Below, piece after piece: positions 1 to 8,645 of a stretch of 64,000 bases of DNA (its first letter is position 1; the number at the start of each line of letters is the position of its first letter). Made by a program: the position numbers and the translations under genes. The DNA is from Streptomyces sp. NBC_00341 (GTDB lineage: Bacteria > Actinomycetota > Actinomycetes > Streptomycetales > Streptomycetaceae), in contig NZ_CP108002.1 of assembly GCF_041435055.1 (NCBI RefSeq), forward strand, positions 2,170,001-2,234,000, read 5' to 3'. The notes below the pieces were generated by a model that saw only the letters and a list, made by a program, of their open reading frames with translations, was not told where the DNA came from and did no database searches.

Positions 1-1230
1 GCCGCCGACGCACTCGGTGACGTCGTCGCCGGTGAGCTCGACGTGGATGCCGCCCGGGTGGGCGCCCAGGCCCTTGTGCACCTCGAAGAAGCCCTTGACC
101 TCGTCCAGGACGTCGTCGAAGCGGCGGGTCTTGTGACCGGAGGCGGCCTCGAAGGTGTTGCCGTGCATCGGGTCGGTGACCCAGGCGACGGTGGCACCGG
201 AGGCGGTGACCTTCTCGACCAGCTGGGGCAGCTTGTCGCGGACCTTGTCGGCGCCCATCCGGACGATGAAGGTCAGCCGGCCGGGCTCGCGCTCGGGGTC
301 GAGGCGGTCGATGTAGCCGAGCGCCTCGTCGACGGTGGTCGTCGGTCCGAGCTTGATGCCGATGGGGTTGCGGATCTTCGAGGCGAACTCGATGTGCGCG
401 CCGTCCATCTGGCGGGTGCGCTCACCGATCCACACCATGTGGCCCGAGGTGTCGTACAGCTCGCCGGTGCGCGAGTCGATGCGGGTCAGCGCCGACTCGT
501 AGTCCAGCAGCAGGCCCTCGTGCGAGGCGTAGAACTCGACGGCCTTGAACTCGGCCGGGTCCGTGCCGCACGCCTTCATGAAGTTCAGCGCGTTGTCGAT
601 CTCGCGGGCCAGGGCCTCGTAACGCTGCCCGGACGGGGACGACTTCACGAAGTCCTGGTTCCAGGCGTGCACCTGGCGCAGGTCGGCGTAACCGCCGGTG
701 GTGAAGGCGCGCACGAGGTTCAGCGTGGAGGCGGACGCGTGGTACATCTGCTTCAGCCGGTCCGGGTCCGGAACGCGCTCGGCCTCGGTGAAGGCGAAGC
801 CGTTGACGGAGTCGCCGCGGTAGGTCGGCAGGGTCACGCCGTCGCGGGTCTCGGTCGACTTGGAACGGGGCTTGGAGTACTGGCCGGCGATCCGGCCCAC
901 CTTGACGACGGGCACGGAGGCCGCGTAGGTGAGGACGGCGCTCATCTGGAGCAGCGTCTTCAGCTTGGCGCGGATGTGCTCGGCCGACACGGCGTCGAAG
1001 GCCTCGGCGCAGTCACCGCCCTGGAGCAGGAACGCCTCGCCCTTGGCGACGGCTCCCATGCGGGCACGCAGCTGGTCGCACTCGCCCGCGAAGACGAGCG
1101 GCGGATACGACGCGAGGTCCGCGAGTACATCGCGCAGCGCCTCGGAGTCGGGGTACTCGGGCTGCTGCGCCGCGGGAAGGTCTTGCCAGGTGTTGCCACC
1201 GGCGACGGAGGTATTGGCGTTCACGGTCAC
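1..1230 (-). CDS. aroH: Class II DAHP synthase (3' end beyond window)
   Basis: Condenses phosphoenolpyruvate and erythrose 4-phosphate to DAHP, the first step of the shikimate pathway. About 410 of the usual ~450 residues are in the window; the C-terminus runs off the left edge. Plant/actinobacterial class II hallmarks are visible: GGDCAEAF (Cys74 is the metal ligand by analogy with the M. tuberculosis enzyme), DPMHGN with a metal-binding His, and GIHVELTG near the edge. I chose GTG at 1230 because the product starts MTVNANTS and because TAATGT lies 7 nt upstream (1238-1243), a leaderless arrangement with no Shine-Dalgarno sequence. An in-frame GTG at 1224 is the alternative. It is divergent from the amidase gene. 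The symbol aroH follows S. coelicolor usage; M. tuberculosis calls it aroG. Confidence 0.95.
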   Translation of the reverse strand, partial: MTVNANTSVAGGNTWQDLPAAQQPEYPDSEALRDVLADLASYPPLVFAGECDQLRARMGAVAKGEAFLLQGGDCAEAFDAVSAEHIRAKLKTLLQMSAVLTYAASVPVVKVGRIAGQYSKPRSKSTETRDGVTLPTYRGDSVNGFAFTEAERVPDPDRLKQMYHASASTLNLVRAFTTGGYADLRQVHAWNQDFVKSSPSGQRYEALAREIDNALNFMKACGTDPAEFKAVEFYASHEGLLLDYESALTRIDSRTGELYDTSGHMVWIGERTRQMDGAHIEFASKIRNPIGIKLGPTTTVDEALGYIDRLDPEREPGRLTFIVRMGADKVRDKLPQLVEKVTASGATVAWVTDPMHGNTFEAASGHKTRRFDDVLDEVKGFFEVHKGLGAHPGGIHVELTGDDVTECVGG

Positions 1231-1389
1231 GGGTCCCACATTACGGGGTCGTGTCGAGTGCTTTTTCTGGTGCTCAGTGACTGAGACGGCCGAGGTGGCG
1301 CGCCAGTGACCGGGGACACAGCCGGGTGCTGCTAGCGTCTCGACTTCGGATTTGACGGATTCGACTGTTTTGGCAACAGGGGTGGGGAT

Positions 1390-4221
1390 TTGAAGCGAAA
1401 CCATCGCAAAGATCTCGGGAAGGGGCGCCTGCTCTACGGGGTGGGGGCAGCGGTCGTGGCGACCGCCACGATCACGACCGTCGCCATGGCGTCCCAGGGC
1501 ACCGTGCCCGGCGACGGCAAGCCGGTCGCGGCGTCGGCCGCCTCGCTGCAGACCCGCTTCGCGGACGCGGCGCGCGAGTTCGGCGTCCCGCAGAACGTGC
1601 TGATGGCGGTCTCGTACCGCCAGACGCTGTGGGAGAGCCACGACGGCGAGCCGAGCACCAGCGGCGCGTACAACGTGATGGGGCTCACCCGGGTCACCGA
1701 GGACGACATCGAGCAGCCGACGGACGCGGAGCGGCTCGCGCACCTCAACCTGAGCGGCGACCCGGCCGTGACGAAGCACTTCGACGCCGGTCGCGCGCTG
1801 CGCACCCTGCCGAAGCGGGTGGACACCGGCGCGGCCGGGCTGCACACGCTGGACGAGGCCGCGAAGCTCATCGGCAGGCCGGCCGGCTCGGTGCGGGAGG
1901 ACTCCGCGCAGTCCGTCCGCGCCGGCGCGGCGCTGCTCGCGAAGTACCAGCGCGAGGCCACCGGCTCGCTGCCCGAGGACGCCGGCCGGCGGTACCCGGC
2001 CGTCGCGCGCTACAGCCAGGCACCGGACACCAAGGGCGCCACGCTGTTCGCGAACCGGGTCTTCGAGTCGGTCAGGAGCGGCGAGAGCCGTCTGACGGCG
2101 GACGGCCAGCGGCTGTCGCTGCCCGCGGACCCGTCGGTGAGCCCGGTCAGGCCCGCCAGGATGCGGCTCGCCGCGACGGACGCGAGCACCACCGCCGCCC
2201 CCGCGCCGGAGTGCCCCTCCGGGCTGAACTGCGACTTCGAGCCCGCCGCGTACAAGCAGAACAGCTCCACCCCGGACGACTTCGGCAACTACAACGCCGC
2301 CGACCGGCCGGCGAGCGGCGAGGACATCCGCTACATCGTCGTCCACGACACGGAGGGCGGTTACGCGGGTTCGCTGGCGACCTTCCAGAACCCGGCGTCC
2401 TACGCGAGCGCGCACTATCTGATCCGGGCCAAGGACGGACTGGTCACCCAGCTGGTCAAAACCAAGGACGAGGCCTGGCACGCGGCCAACAAGACCGTGA
2501 ACATGCACTCGATCGGGATCGAGCACGAGGGCTACGCGATCAAGTCGGGCAGCTGGTACACCGAGCCGCAGTACGAGTCGTCCGCCACGCTCGTGAAGTA
2601 CCTCGCCGACAGGTTCGGCATCCCGCTCGACCGTGAGCACATCATCGGCCACGACGAGGTGCCGGGCGTCCTGGACGCCAATGTCGCGAGCCAGCACTGG
2701 GACCCGGGCCCCTTCTGGGACTGGAACCACTACATGTCGCTGATCGGCGCCCCGACCGGCGCCGGTGGCGCGGGCGGGCCGGTCAGGGCCGGCGAGGTCG
2801 TCAGGGTGGTGCCGCCGTTCACCACGGCGAACCAGCCGACGCTGACGTACGGCGGCGCCACGGTGGCCAGGCAGCCGGCGAACTTCGGCTACCTCTACAC
2901 CTCGGCCGCCACCACGTCGGCGATGATCACCGACCCGTACATGCCGAACGTGAAGGCCACCGACGGCCCGAACTGGGGCAACAAGGTCGTCGCGGGCGGC
3001 ACGTACGTCGTCGCGGAGGCCAAGGGCGACTGGACGGCCATCTGGCACGGCGGCCGGAAGGCCTGGTTCCAGAATCCGGGCGGCCAGTTCACCGAGGCCG
3101 TCTCCAGGACCGCCCGGCCGGTGCTGAAGCCCAGGGCGGGCGCGAGCTCCATCCCGGTGTACGGGCGCGCCTACCCGGAGGACGCCGCTTACACGGGCAC
3201 CGGCGTCCCGGTGCAGGAGAAGAACGGCGCGTCGCTGTCGAAGTACACCGTCCCGGCCGGCCAGGCCTACCCCCAGGCCGGTCCGGCGCAGGCCGGTGAC
3301 TACTGGTTCGCGGGTACGTTCGCCGGCACGGCCGACAACGACCGCACCCTGGTGAAGGGCAGCACGAACCTCTTCTACCCGATCCGGTACAACCACCGCA
3401 TCGGCTGGGTGAGGGCGAGCGACGTCCAGCAGGCGAGCAGCACGGTCCCGGATGCCGGAACGGACCGTTACAACATGATCGGCCGGGACAGTGCGGGCGA
3501 CGTCTGGCAGTACCAGGGCACCGGCAGCGCCGCGTCCCCGTACTACAAGCGCTACCGGATGGGCTACGGCTGGCAGAACTACACCGCCGTCACCGCCATG
3601 ACGGCGATGCGCGCCGACGGTACGGGCGACATCGCGGCCCGCGACAAGGACGGCGTGCTCTGGTACTACCGGGGCAGCGGCAACCCGGACAAGCCGTACC
3701 GGGCGCGGCTGAAGGTGGGCAGCGGCTGGAACCAGTACAACGGCATCTGGGGCATGCGCGATCTGGACGGCGACGGCAAGGCGGACCTGATCGCCCGCGA
3801 CGCCTCCGGGGTGATCCATCTCTACAAGGGCACGGGCGACCCGGCGAAGCCCTTCGCCCCCAAGGCGAAGATCGGCACCGGCTGGCAGATCTACGACGCC
3901 GTCGTCTCCACCGGCGATCTGAACCGGGACGGCAGGGCCGACTTCGTGGCGCGGGACAAGGCCGGGGTGCTCTGGATCTACACCGGTACCGGCAGCGCCG
4001 CCGCACCGTACGCCAAGCGGGTGCGGGTGGGTTCCGGCTGGGGCTCGTACAAGCTGATGCTGGGTCCGAGCGACCTGAACCGGGACGGCGTCGGGGACCT
4101 GGTCGGCGTGAACGGCTCGGGGGAGCTCCGGTACTTCAGGGGCACCGGCAGCGCGGACAGGCCCTTCTCCGCCGGGGCCGGGATCGGCACCGGCTGGCAG
4201 ATCTACAACTCCCTGTTCTGA
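1390..4221 (+). CDS. Secreted N-acetylmuramoyl-L-alanine amidase with FG-GAP repeats
   Basis: Predicted exported peptidoglycan amidase of 943 residues. A basic N-terminus and hydrophobic stretch (residues ~12-35) look like a signal peptide or anchor. Next comes a lysozyme-like region (~50-230). The Amidase_2/PGRP domain (~310-450) has candidate zinc ligands His319 (VHDTEGG), His421 (GHDEVPG) and Asp438 (DPGP), and acidic Glu378 in GIEHEG, matching the AmpD pattern H/H/D plus E. The C-terminal third (~690-943) is a run of FG-GAP/VCBS-type repeats with DLNRDG and DLDGDG calcium-loop motifs, probably for binding the cell wall. TTG at 1390 follows the G-rich ACAGGGGTGGGG; no ATG or GTG in frame fits better. 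It is followed by a hairpin terminator. Confidence 0.9.
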   Translation: MKRNHRKDLGKGRLLYGVGAAVVATATITTVAMASQGTVPGDGKPVAASAASLQTRFADAAREFGVPQNVLMAVSYRQTLWESHDGEPSTSGAYNVMGLTRVTEDDIEQPTDAERLAHLNLSGDPAVTKHFDAGRALRTLPKRVDTGAAGLHTLDEAAKLIGRPAGSVREDSAQSVRAGAALLAKYQREATGSLPEDAGRRYPAVARYSQAPDTKGATLFANRVFESVRSGESRLTADGQRLSLPADPSVSPVRPARMRLAATDASTTAAPAPECPSGLNCDFEPAAYKQNSSTPDDFGNYNAADRPASGEDIRYIVVHDTEGGYAGSLATFQNPASYASAHYLIRAKDGLVTQLVKTKDEAWHAANKTVNMHSIGIEHEGYAIKSGSWYTEPQYESSATLVKYLADRFGIPLDREHIIGHDEVPGVLDANVASQHWDPGPFWDWNHYMSLIGAPTGAGGAGGPVRAGEVVRVVPPFTTANQPTLTYGGATVARQPANFGYLYTSAATTSAMITDPYMPNVKATDGPNWGNKVVAGGTYVVAEAKGDWTAIWHGGRKAWFQNPGGQFTEAVSRTARPVLKPRAGASSIPVYGRAYPEDAAYTGTGVPVQEKNGASLSKYTVPAGQAYPQAGPAQAGDYWFAGTFAGTADNDRTLVKGSTNLFYPIRYNHRIGWVRASDVQQASSTVPDAGTDRYNMIGRDSAGDVWQYQGTGSAASPYYKRYRMGYGWQNYTAVTAMTAMRADGTGDIAARDKDGVLWYYRGSGNPDKPYRARLKVGSGWNQYNGIWGMRDLDGDGKADLIARDASGVIHLYKGTGDPAKPFAPKAKIGTGWQIYDAVVSTGDLNRDGRADFVARDKAGVLWIYTGTGSAAAPYAKRVRVGSGWGSYKLMLGPSDLNRDGVGDLVGVNGSGELRYFRGTGSADRPFSAGAGIGTGWQIYNSLF

Positions 4222-4244
4222 AACGCTCTGTTCCGGGACCGGCC

Positions 4245-4281
4245 GGAGGCCCGTTCCCCCCATCGGGTGGAGCGGGCCTCC
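4245..4281 (+). terminator. Hairpin terminator after the amidase gene
   Basis: GGAGGCCCG (4245-4253) pairs with CGGGCCTCC (4273-4281). The stem extends inward by about four pairs including one G-T. There is no U-tract, as is usual in Streptomyces. It lies 24 nt after the amidase stop and just before the trp leader promoter. Confidence 0.75.
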
Positions 4282-4299
4282 TCGCGCCCGATCGTGGGT

Positions 4300-4305
4300 T
4301 ATGGT
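4300..4305 (+). promoter_or_regulatory. -10 box of the trp leader
   Basis: TATGGT ends 6 nt before the A of the leader peptide ATG (4312). Transcription starting at that A would give a leaderless trpL mRNA. No good -35 hexamer is visible. Confidence 0.5.
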
Positions 4306-4311
4306 TCAGCC

Positions 4312-4368
4312 ATGTTCGCGCACTCGACCCGTAATTGGTGGTGGACCGCTCATCCGGCGGCCCACTGA
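4312..4368 (+). CDS. trpL: trp leader peptide with three consecutive Trp codons
   Basis: Eighteen-codon ORF, MFAHSTRNWWWTAHPAAH. The three TGG codons are at 4336-4344 and the stop TGA at 4366-4368. There is no Shine-Dalgarno sequence, which agrees with the leaderless start suggested by TATGGT 6 nt upstream. It is the sensor of the trp attenuator: ribosomes stall at the Trp codons when charged tRNA-Trp is scarce. The peptide is too short to be found by usual gene calling. A trp attenuator in front of the anthranilate synthase gene has been described in Streptomyces venezuelae. Confidence 0.92.
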   Translation: MFAHSTRNWWWTAHPAAH

Positions 4369-4414
4369 CTGCGCGTACACAGAACGCAGAGGCCGCCCGA
4401 GGGGCGGCCTTTTT
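4356..4414 (+). promoter_or_regulatory. trp attenuator: antiterminator and terminator pairings
   Basis: Two pairings exclude each other. The terminator is AGGCCGCCC (4390-4398) with GGGCGGCCT (4402-4410), a 3-nt loop and TTTT at 4411-4414. The antiterminator is GGCGGCC (4356-4362), inside the end of trpL, with GGCCGCC (4391-4397), which removes the left terminator arm. A ribosome stalled at the Trp codons (4336-4344) leaves 4356-4362 free, so the antiterminator forms and trpE is read. A ribosome that reaches the stop at 4366 covers 4356-4362 and the terminator forms. Confidence 0.9.
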
Positions 4415-4465
4415 CCGTTTTCACGGGCCGTTCCTCCCAGCTGAACCCACTGGAAGGAACCCGGC

Positions 4466-6370
4466 ATGACGCCGCACATGACCCCGCACCCGGCACCGCA
4501 CACGCTCGTCCAGCGACTCCTCGGTGCCGACTGCCCACCGTTCGCCCTGCTCCGCAGGCGTACCCCCGGCCATGACCACGACACCGTCGAGGTGCTGATC
4601 GGTGAGGTGCGGGAGGTGGACCGGCTGGCGGACCTCCCGGTCGGTGAGCGGCCCTCGCTCGCCCTGGTCCCGTTCCGGCAGATCGCCGAGCGCGGCTTCG
4701 ACGTGCGGGACGACGGGACGCCGCTGTCCGTACTGGTCGCGGACGAGACGTACACACTGCCGCTCGACGAGACGCTGGAGCTGCTCCCCACGCACGAGGT
4801 GCGGGTCGGTAACGGTGCCTTCGACGTTCCGGACGAGGAGTACGCGGGGACCGTCCGGCGGGTCATCGAGGACGAGATCGGCCGGGGCGAGGGCGCGAAC
4901 TTCGTCATCCGGCGGACCTTCCGGGGCGAGATCGCCGGTTTCGGGCGGTCGGACGCGCTGGCGCTGTTCCGGCGGCTGCTGGCGGGCGAGCGGGGCGCGT
5001 ACTGGACGTTCGTCGTGCACACCGGGGCCAGGACGCTGGTCGGTGCCAGCCCGGAGGTGCACGTGCGGATGTCGGGCGGGACGGTCGTGATGAATCCGAT
5101 CAGCGGCACCTACCGCTACCCCGCGGAAGGGCCGACCGCCGAGAACCTGCTCAAGTTCCTCGGCGACCGCAAGGAGACGGAGGAGCTCTCCATGGTGGTC
5201 GACGAGGAACTCAAGATGATGTGCACCGTCGGTGACATGGGCGGGGTGGTGATCGGCCCCCGGCTCAAGGAGATGGCCCATCTCGCCCACACCGAGTACG
5301 AGTTGCGCGGACGCTCCTCGCTGGATGTGCGCGAGGTGCTGAAGGAGACCATGTTCGCGGCGACGGTCACCGGCTCCCCCGTGCAGAACGCCTGCCGGGT
5401 CATCGAGCGGTACGAGTCCGGCGGGCGCGGCTACTACGCGGGCGCGCTGGCGCTCCTGCGGCAGGGCCCTGACGGGGCGCAGACACTGGACTCACCGATC
5501 CTGATCCGGACCGCCGACATCTCGCCCGACGGTGAGCTGCGGGTTCCGGTGGGCGCGACGCTGGTGCGTCACTCGGACCCGGAGAGCGAGGTGGCGGAGA
5601 CCCACGCCAAGGCGGCCGGCGTGCTGACGGCGCTGGGGGTGCGGCCGGGGCGCCCGCGCGCGGAGGAGGCCCGGCCGCTGCTGGCCGCCGACCCCCGGGT
5701 GCGGGCGGCGCTGGACGCCAGGCGGGACGGGCTCGCGCCGTTCTGGCTGCGGATGCAGGAGCGCACCGACGAGCTGTCCGGCCATGCGCTGGTCATCGAC
5801 GGCGAGGACACGTTCACCGCGATGCTGGGGCATCTGCTGCGCGCCTCCGGGCTCGACGTGTCGGTGCGCCGCTACGACGAGCCGGGGCTGCGCGAGGCCG
5901 TACGGGCGCACGAGGGGCCCGTGGTGCTGGGCCCCGGGCCGGGGAATCCGGGCGATCAGGACGATCCGAAGATGCGGCTGCTGCGGGCGCTCGCGGCGGA
6001 GCTGGTCCGGGACCACCGGCACGGGCTGCTGGGGGTGTGCCTGGGCCATGAGCTGATCGCGGCGGAGCTGGGTCTCGACATCGTCCGCAAGGCGGTGCCG
6101 TACCAGGGTGCGCAGACCCGGATCGAGCTGTTCGGCCGCCCGGAGACCGTCGGCTTCTACAACAGCTTCACCGCGCGCTGCGACGAGGCCTCGGTCACCG
6201 AACTGGCGGCGCACGGCATCGAGGCGAGCGTGGACGGGGCGACCGGGGAGCTGCACGCGCTGCGCGGGGACGGCTTCGCCTCGGTGCAGTTCCATCCGGA
6301 GTCGGTGCTGACGCTGCGCGGCGCGGCGATCGTGGGCGAGCTGCTGGCGGGGCTGCCGGTGCGCGGCTGA
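4466..6370 (+). CDS. trpE: Anthranilate synthase, TrpE-TrpG fusion
   Basis: Makes anthranilate from chorismate and glutamine, the first committed step to tryptophan. The 634 residues hold a chorismate-binding TrpE half (to about 400) fused to a class I glutamine amidotransferase half. The amidotransferase triad is Cys525 (GVCLGHE), His610 and Glu612 (FHPES). The one-polypeptide design resembles other actinobacterial fused anthranilate synthases. ATG at 4466 follows AAGGA 7-8 nt upstream; a second ATG at 4478 is possible. It lies directly behind the trpL attenuator, so it should respond to charged tRNA-Trp. A route to anthranilate for secondary metabolism is possible, but the attenuator argues for tryptophan supply. 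Confidence 0.95.
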   Translation: MTPHMTPHPAPHTLVQRLLGADCPPFALLRRRTPGHDHDTVEVLIGEVREVDRLADLPVGERPSLALVPFRQIAERGFDVRDDGTPLSVLVADETYTLPLDETLELLPTHEVRVGNGAFDVPDEEYAGTVRRVIEDEIGRGEGANFVIRRTFRGEIAGFGRSDALALFRRLLAGERGAYWTFVVHTGARTLVGASPEVHVRMSGGTVVMNPISGTYRYPAEGPTAENLLKFLGDRKETEELSMVVDEELKMMCTVGDMGGVVIGPRLKEMAHLAHTEYELRGRSSLDVREVLKETMFAATVTGSPVQNACRVIERYESGGRGYYAGALALLRQGPDGAQTLDSPILIRTADISPDGELRVPVGATLVRHSDPESEVAETHAKAAGVLTALGVRPGRPRAEEARPLLAADPRVRAALDARRDGLAPFWLRMQERTDELSGHALVIDGEDTFTAMLGHLLRASGLDVSVRRYDEPGLREAVRAHEGPVVLGPGPGNPGDQDDPKMRLLRALAAELVRDHRHGLLGVCLGHELIAAELGLDIVRKAVPYQGAQTRIELFGRPETVGFYNSFTARCDEASVTELAAHGIEASVDGATGELHALRGDGFASVQFHPESVLTLRGAAIVGELLAGLPVRG

Positions 6371-6380
6371 GGAGGCGGGG

Positions 6381-7385
6381 TCAGGGGGCGGGGGCCGCCG
6401 GGACCAGGACGTTCTCGCTGCTGCGGCGGGCCAGGTAGTCGTCGATGTTGCGGACGGTGGCCTCGATGATCTGGCTCACCGCGTCCTGCGTGTAGTACGC
6501 CTGGTGCGAGGTGACGATGACGTTGGGGAAGGTGACGAGCCGGGCGAGCGTGTCGTCGTCGACGCCCTCCAGGGACTTGTCGAGGAAGAAGAGCCCGGCC
6601 TCTGCCTCGTACACGTCGAGTCCGACGCCGAGGAACCGGCCGGCCCGCAACTCCCCGACCAGGGCCGTGGTGTCGACGAGTCCGCCCCGGCTGGAGTTGA
6701 TCAGGATCGCGTCGTCCTTCATCCGGGCCAGGGCCTGCCTGTCGATGATGTGGTGCGTCGAGGGGAGCAGCGGTACGTGCAGGCTGATCAGGTCGGACTC
6801 GGCCAGGAGCTGCTCCTTCTCCACGTAGCGCATGCCCAGCTCGACGCAGGCCGGGTTCTCCACGACGTCCCAGCCCAGCAGATTCATGCCGAAGCCATGG
6901 GCGATCCGGGTGAAGGCCTCACCGATCTTGCCGGTGCCGATGATGCCCGCCGTGCGGCCGTGCATGTCGCGGCCGAGGAGCCCGTCGAGGCGGAAGTCGA
7001 AGTCGCGGGTGCGGCTCGCGGCCCGGATGACGCGGCGGTTGACCGCCATGGCGAGGGTCCAGGCGAACTCGGCGACGGAGTACGGGGAGTAGTAGGAGAC
7101 CCGGGCCACGCGCATGGCGAGGCGCTCGGCGACGTCCAGGTCGATGTTGTTGAAGCCGGTGGAGCGCTGGGCGATCATCTGGGTGCCGCCGGCCGCGAGG
7201 GTCTGCAGGACGCCGCTGCCCAGGTCGGCGTTGACGCTGGTGGAGATGGCCTCGTAACCGGCCGCGATGGGTGCGGTGTCCCGGTTCAGGAAGACGTCCA
7301 GGCAGCGGACCTCGTGCTTCCCGGCGAAGGCTTTCTCGATCAGCGGCTTCTCGTCGGACTGCACACCGAAGGCCAGGATTTCCAC
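6381..7385 (-). CDS. D-2-hydroxyacid dehydrogenase (LdhA type)
   Basis: NAD-dependent reductase of 2-oxo acids, most like fermentative D-lactate dehydrogenase (pyruvate to D-lactate). The 334 residues have the Rossmann motif GIIGTGKIG (147-155) and the catalytic set Arg233, Glu262 and His294. These sit two positions before Arg235, Glu264 and His296 of E. coli LdhA. GTG at 7385 follows GGGAG with good spacing. It converges on trpE with a 10-bp gap, and pfkA lies upstream on the same strand, so a glycolysis-end role is plausible. Substrate is inferred from family only. Confidence 0.85.
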   Translation of the reverse strand: MEILAFGVQSDEKPLIEKAFAGKHEVRCLDVFLNRDTAPIAAGYEAISTSVNADLGSGVLQTLAAGGTQMIAQRSTGFNNIDLDVAERLAMRVARVSYYSPYSVAEFAWTLAMAVNRRVIRAASRTRDFDFRLDGLLGRDMHGRTAGIIGTGKIGEAFTRIAHGFGMNLLGWDVVENPACVELGMRYVEKEQLLAESDLISLHVPLLPSTHHIIDRQALARMKDDAILINSSRGGLVDTTALVGELRAGRFLGVGLDVYEAEAGLFFLDKSLEGVDDDTLARLVTFPNVIVTSHQAYYTQDAVSQIIEATVRNIDDYLARRSSENVLVPAAPAP

Positions 7386-7506
7386 GACGTCTCCCGTGAC
7401 TGATGCGGGCGGGGTGCCGGGTCCGGGCCCGCACCGGGGTGCGGGTCCGGATCCGGTCCGGTCATCGAGAATATATGGCCGGGGCGCCCGGCACGCCGCC
7501 CGGCCC

Positions 7507-8535
7507 TCAGCCGAAGAAGACCTCCGCCTCCGCGTAGAGCGCCGGGTCGACCGTCTTGAGCCGGGCGGTCGCCTCCGCGATCGGCACCCGCACGATGTCC
7601 GTGCCGTTCAGGGCGACCATCTTCCCGAAGTCGCCGTCGTGCACGGCGTCGATGGCGTGCAGGCCGAACCGGGTGGCCAGCCAGCGGTCGAAGGCGCTGG
7701 GGGTGCCGCCGCGCTGGATGTGGCCGAGGACGGTGGTCCTGGCCTCCTTGCCGGTGCGGCGCTCGATCTCCTTGGCCAGCCATTCACCGACCCCGGAGAG
7801 CCGGACGTGGCCGAAGGAGTCCTGCGAGCCGTCCTTGAGGACCATCTCGCCCTGCGCGGGCACGGCCCCCTCCGCGACCACCACGATCGGGGCGTAGCTC
7901 GCCCGGAACCGGGAGGTCACCCAGGCGCAGACCTGGCCGACGTCGAAGCGCCGTTCCGGGATGAGGATGACGTTGGCGCCGCCGGCCAGTCCCGAGTGGA
8001 GCGCGATCCAGCCGGCGTGGCGGCCCATCACCTCGACGACGAGGACGCGCATATGGGACTCGGCCGTGGTGTGCAGCCGGTCGATGGCCTCGGTGGCGAT
8101 GTTGACGGCGGTGTCGAAACCGAAGGTGTAGTCGGTGGCGGACAGGTCGTTGTCGATGGTCTTGGGTACGCCGACGCAGTGGATGCCGTACTCCTCGGAA
8201 AGGGTCGCGGCCACGCCGAGGGTGTCCTCGCCGCCGATCGTGACGAGTGCGTCGACCTCGTGCCTGTCGAGGTTGTCGCGGATGCGGCGGACGCCGTGAT
8301 CCGCCTTGAGGGGGTTGGTGCGCGAGGAGCCGAGGATGGTGCCGCCGCGCGGCAGGATGCCGCGCACCGCCGGGATGGAGAGCGGGACGGTCACCCCCTC
8401 CAGGGGGCCCCGCCAGCCGTCCCGGAACCCGATGAAGTCGTAGTCGTACTCCTGCACGCCTTTGCGGACGACGGCACGGATGACCGCGTTGAGCCCGGGG
8501 CAGTCGCCGCCCCCGGTCAGTACTCCGACCCGCAT
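7507..8535 (-). CDS. pfkA: 6-phosphofructokinase, group III, with PPi-type residues
   Basis: Phosphorylates fructose 6-phosphate to the 1,6-bisphosphate. 342 residues, starting MRVGVLTGGGDCPGLN. The phosphate-donor loop reads GGED (101-104) and the catalytic loop PKTIDND has Lys125. In this superfamily Gly at position 104 goes with ATP and Asp with pyrophosphate, and Lys in the second loop also marks the PPi type, so PPi dependence is predicted. The S. coelicolor enzyme shown to use ATP has GGEGT here. ATG at 8535 follows AAGGGATG. A CRP-like palindrome lies 46 bp upstream. It is probably one of several pfkA paralogs in the genome. Confidence 0.92.
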   Translation of the reverse strand: MRVGVLTGGGDCPGLNAVIRAVVRKGVQEYDYDFIGFRDGWRGPLEGVTVPLSIPAVRGILPRGGTILGSSRTNPLKADHGVRRIRDNLDRHEVDALVTIGGEDTLGVAATLSEEYGIHCVGVPKTIDNDLSATDYTFGFDTAVNIATEAIDRLHTTAESHMRVLVVEVMGRHAGWIALHSGLAGGANVILIPERRFDVGQVCAWVTSRFRASYAPIVVVAEGAVPAQGEMVLKDGSQDSFGHVRLSGVGEWLAKEIERRTGKEARTTVLGHIQRGGTPSAFDRWLATRFGLHAIDAVHDGDFGKMVALNGTDIVRVPIAEATARLKTVDPALYAEAEVFFG

Positions 8536-8580
8536 GGAAGCATCCCTTCGCCGAAGTGAGCCCACTCCACTCCAAGCTAA

Positions 8581-8596
8581 GGTGATCCAGGTCACA
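8581..8596. promoter_or_regulatory. CRP-like palindrome upstream of pfkA
   Basis: GGTGA-N6-TCACA differs at one position from the enterobacterial CRP consensus TGTGA-N6-TCACA, and its core GTGA-N6-TCAC is perfect. It lies 46 bp before the pfkA start. The motif reported for Streptomyces Crp has wider GTG-CAC spacing, so the regulator is uncertain. Confidence 0.4.
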
Positions 8597-8645
8597 ACGG
8601 CATGGGTCGTACGGTCAATTCCCGTGCAATGTGCAGGCGTTGATC

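Noticed and set aside
43..1284. 413-codon open frame on the plus strand across the DAHP synthase gene
   Set aside because: It is antisense to a clear class II DAHP synthase; long antisense frames are expected from third-position GC bias.
7440..7500. Promoter at the AT-rich ATATAT upstream of the D-hydroxyacid dehydrogenase gene
   Set aside because: A TATATT-like hexamer exists on the minus strand but no -35 or supporting spacing; too weak to list.
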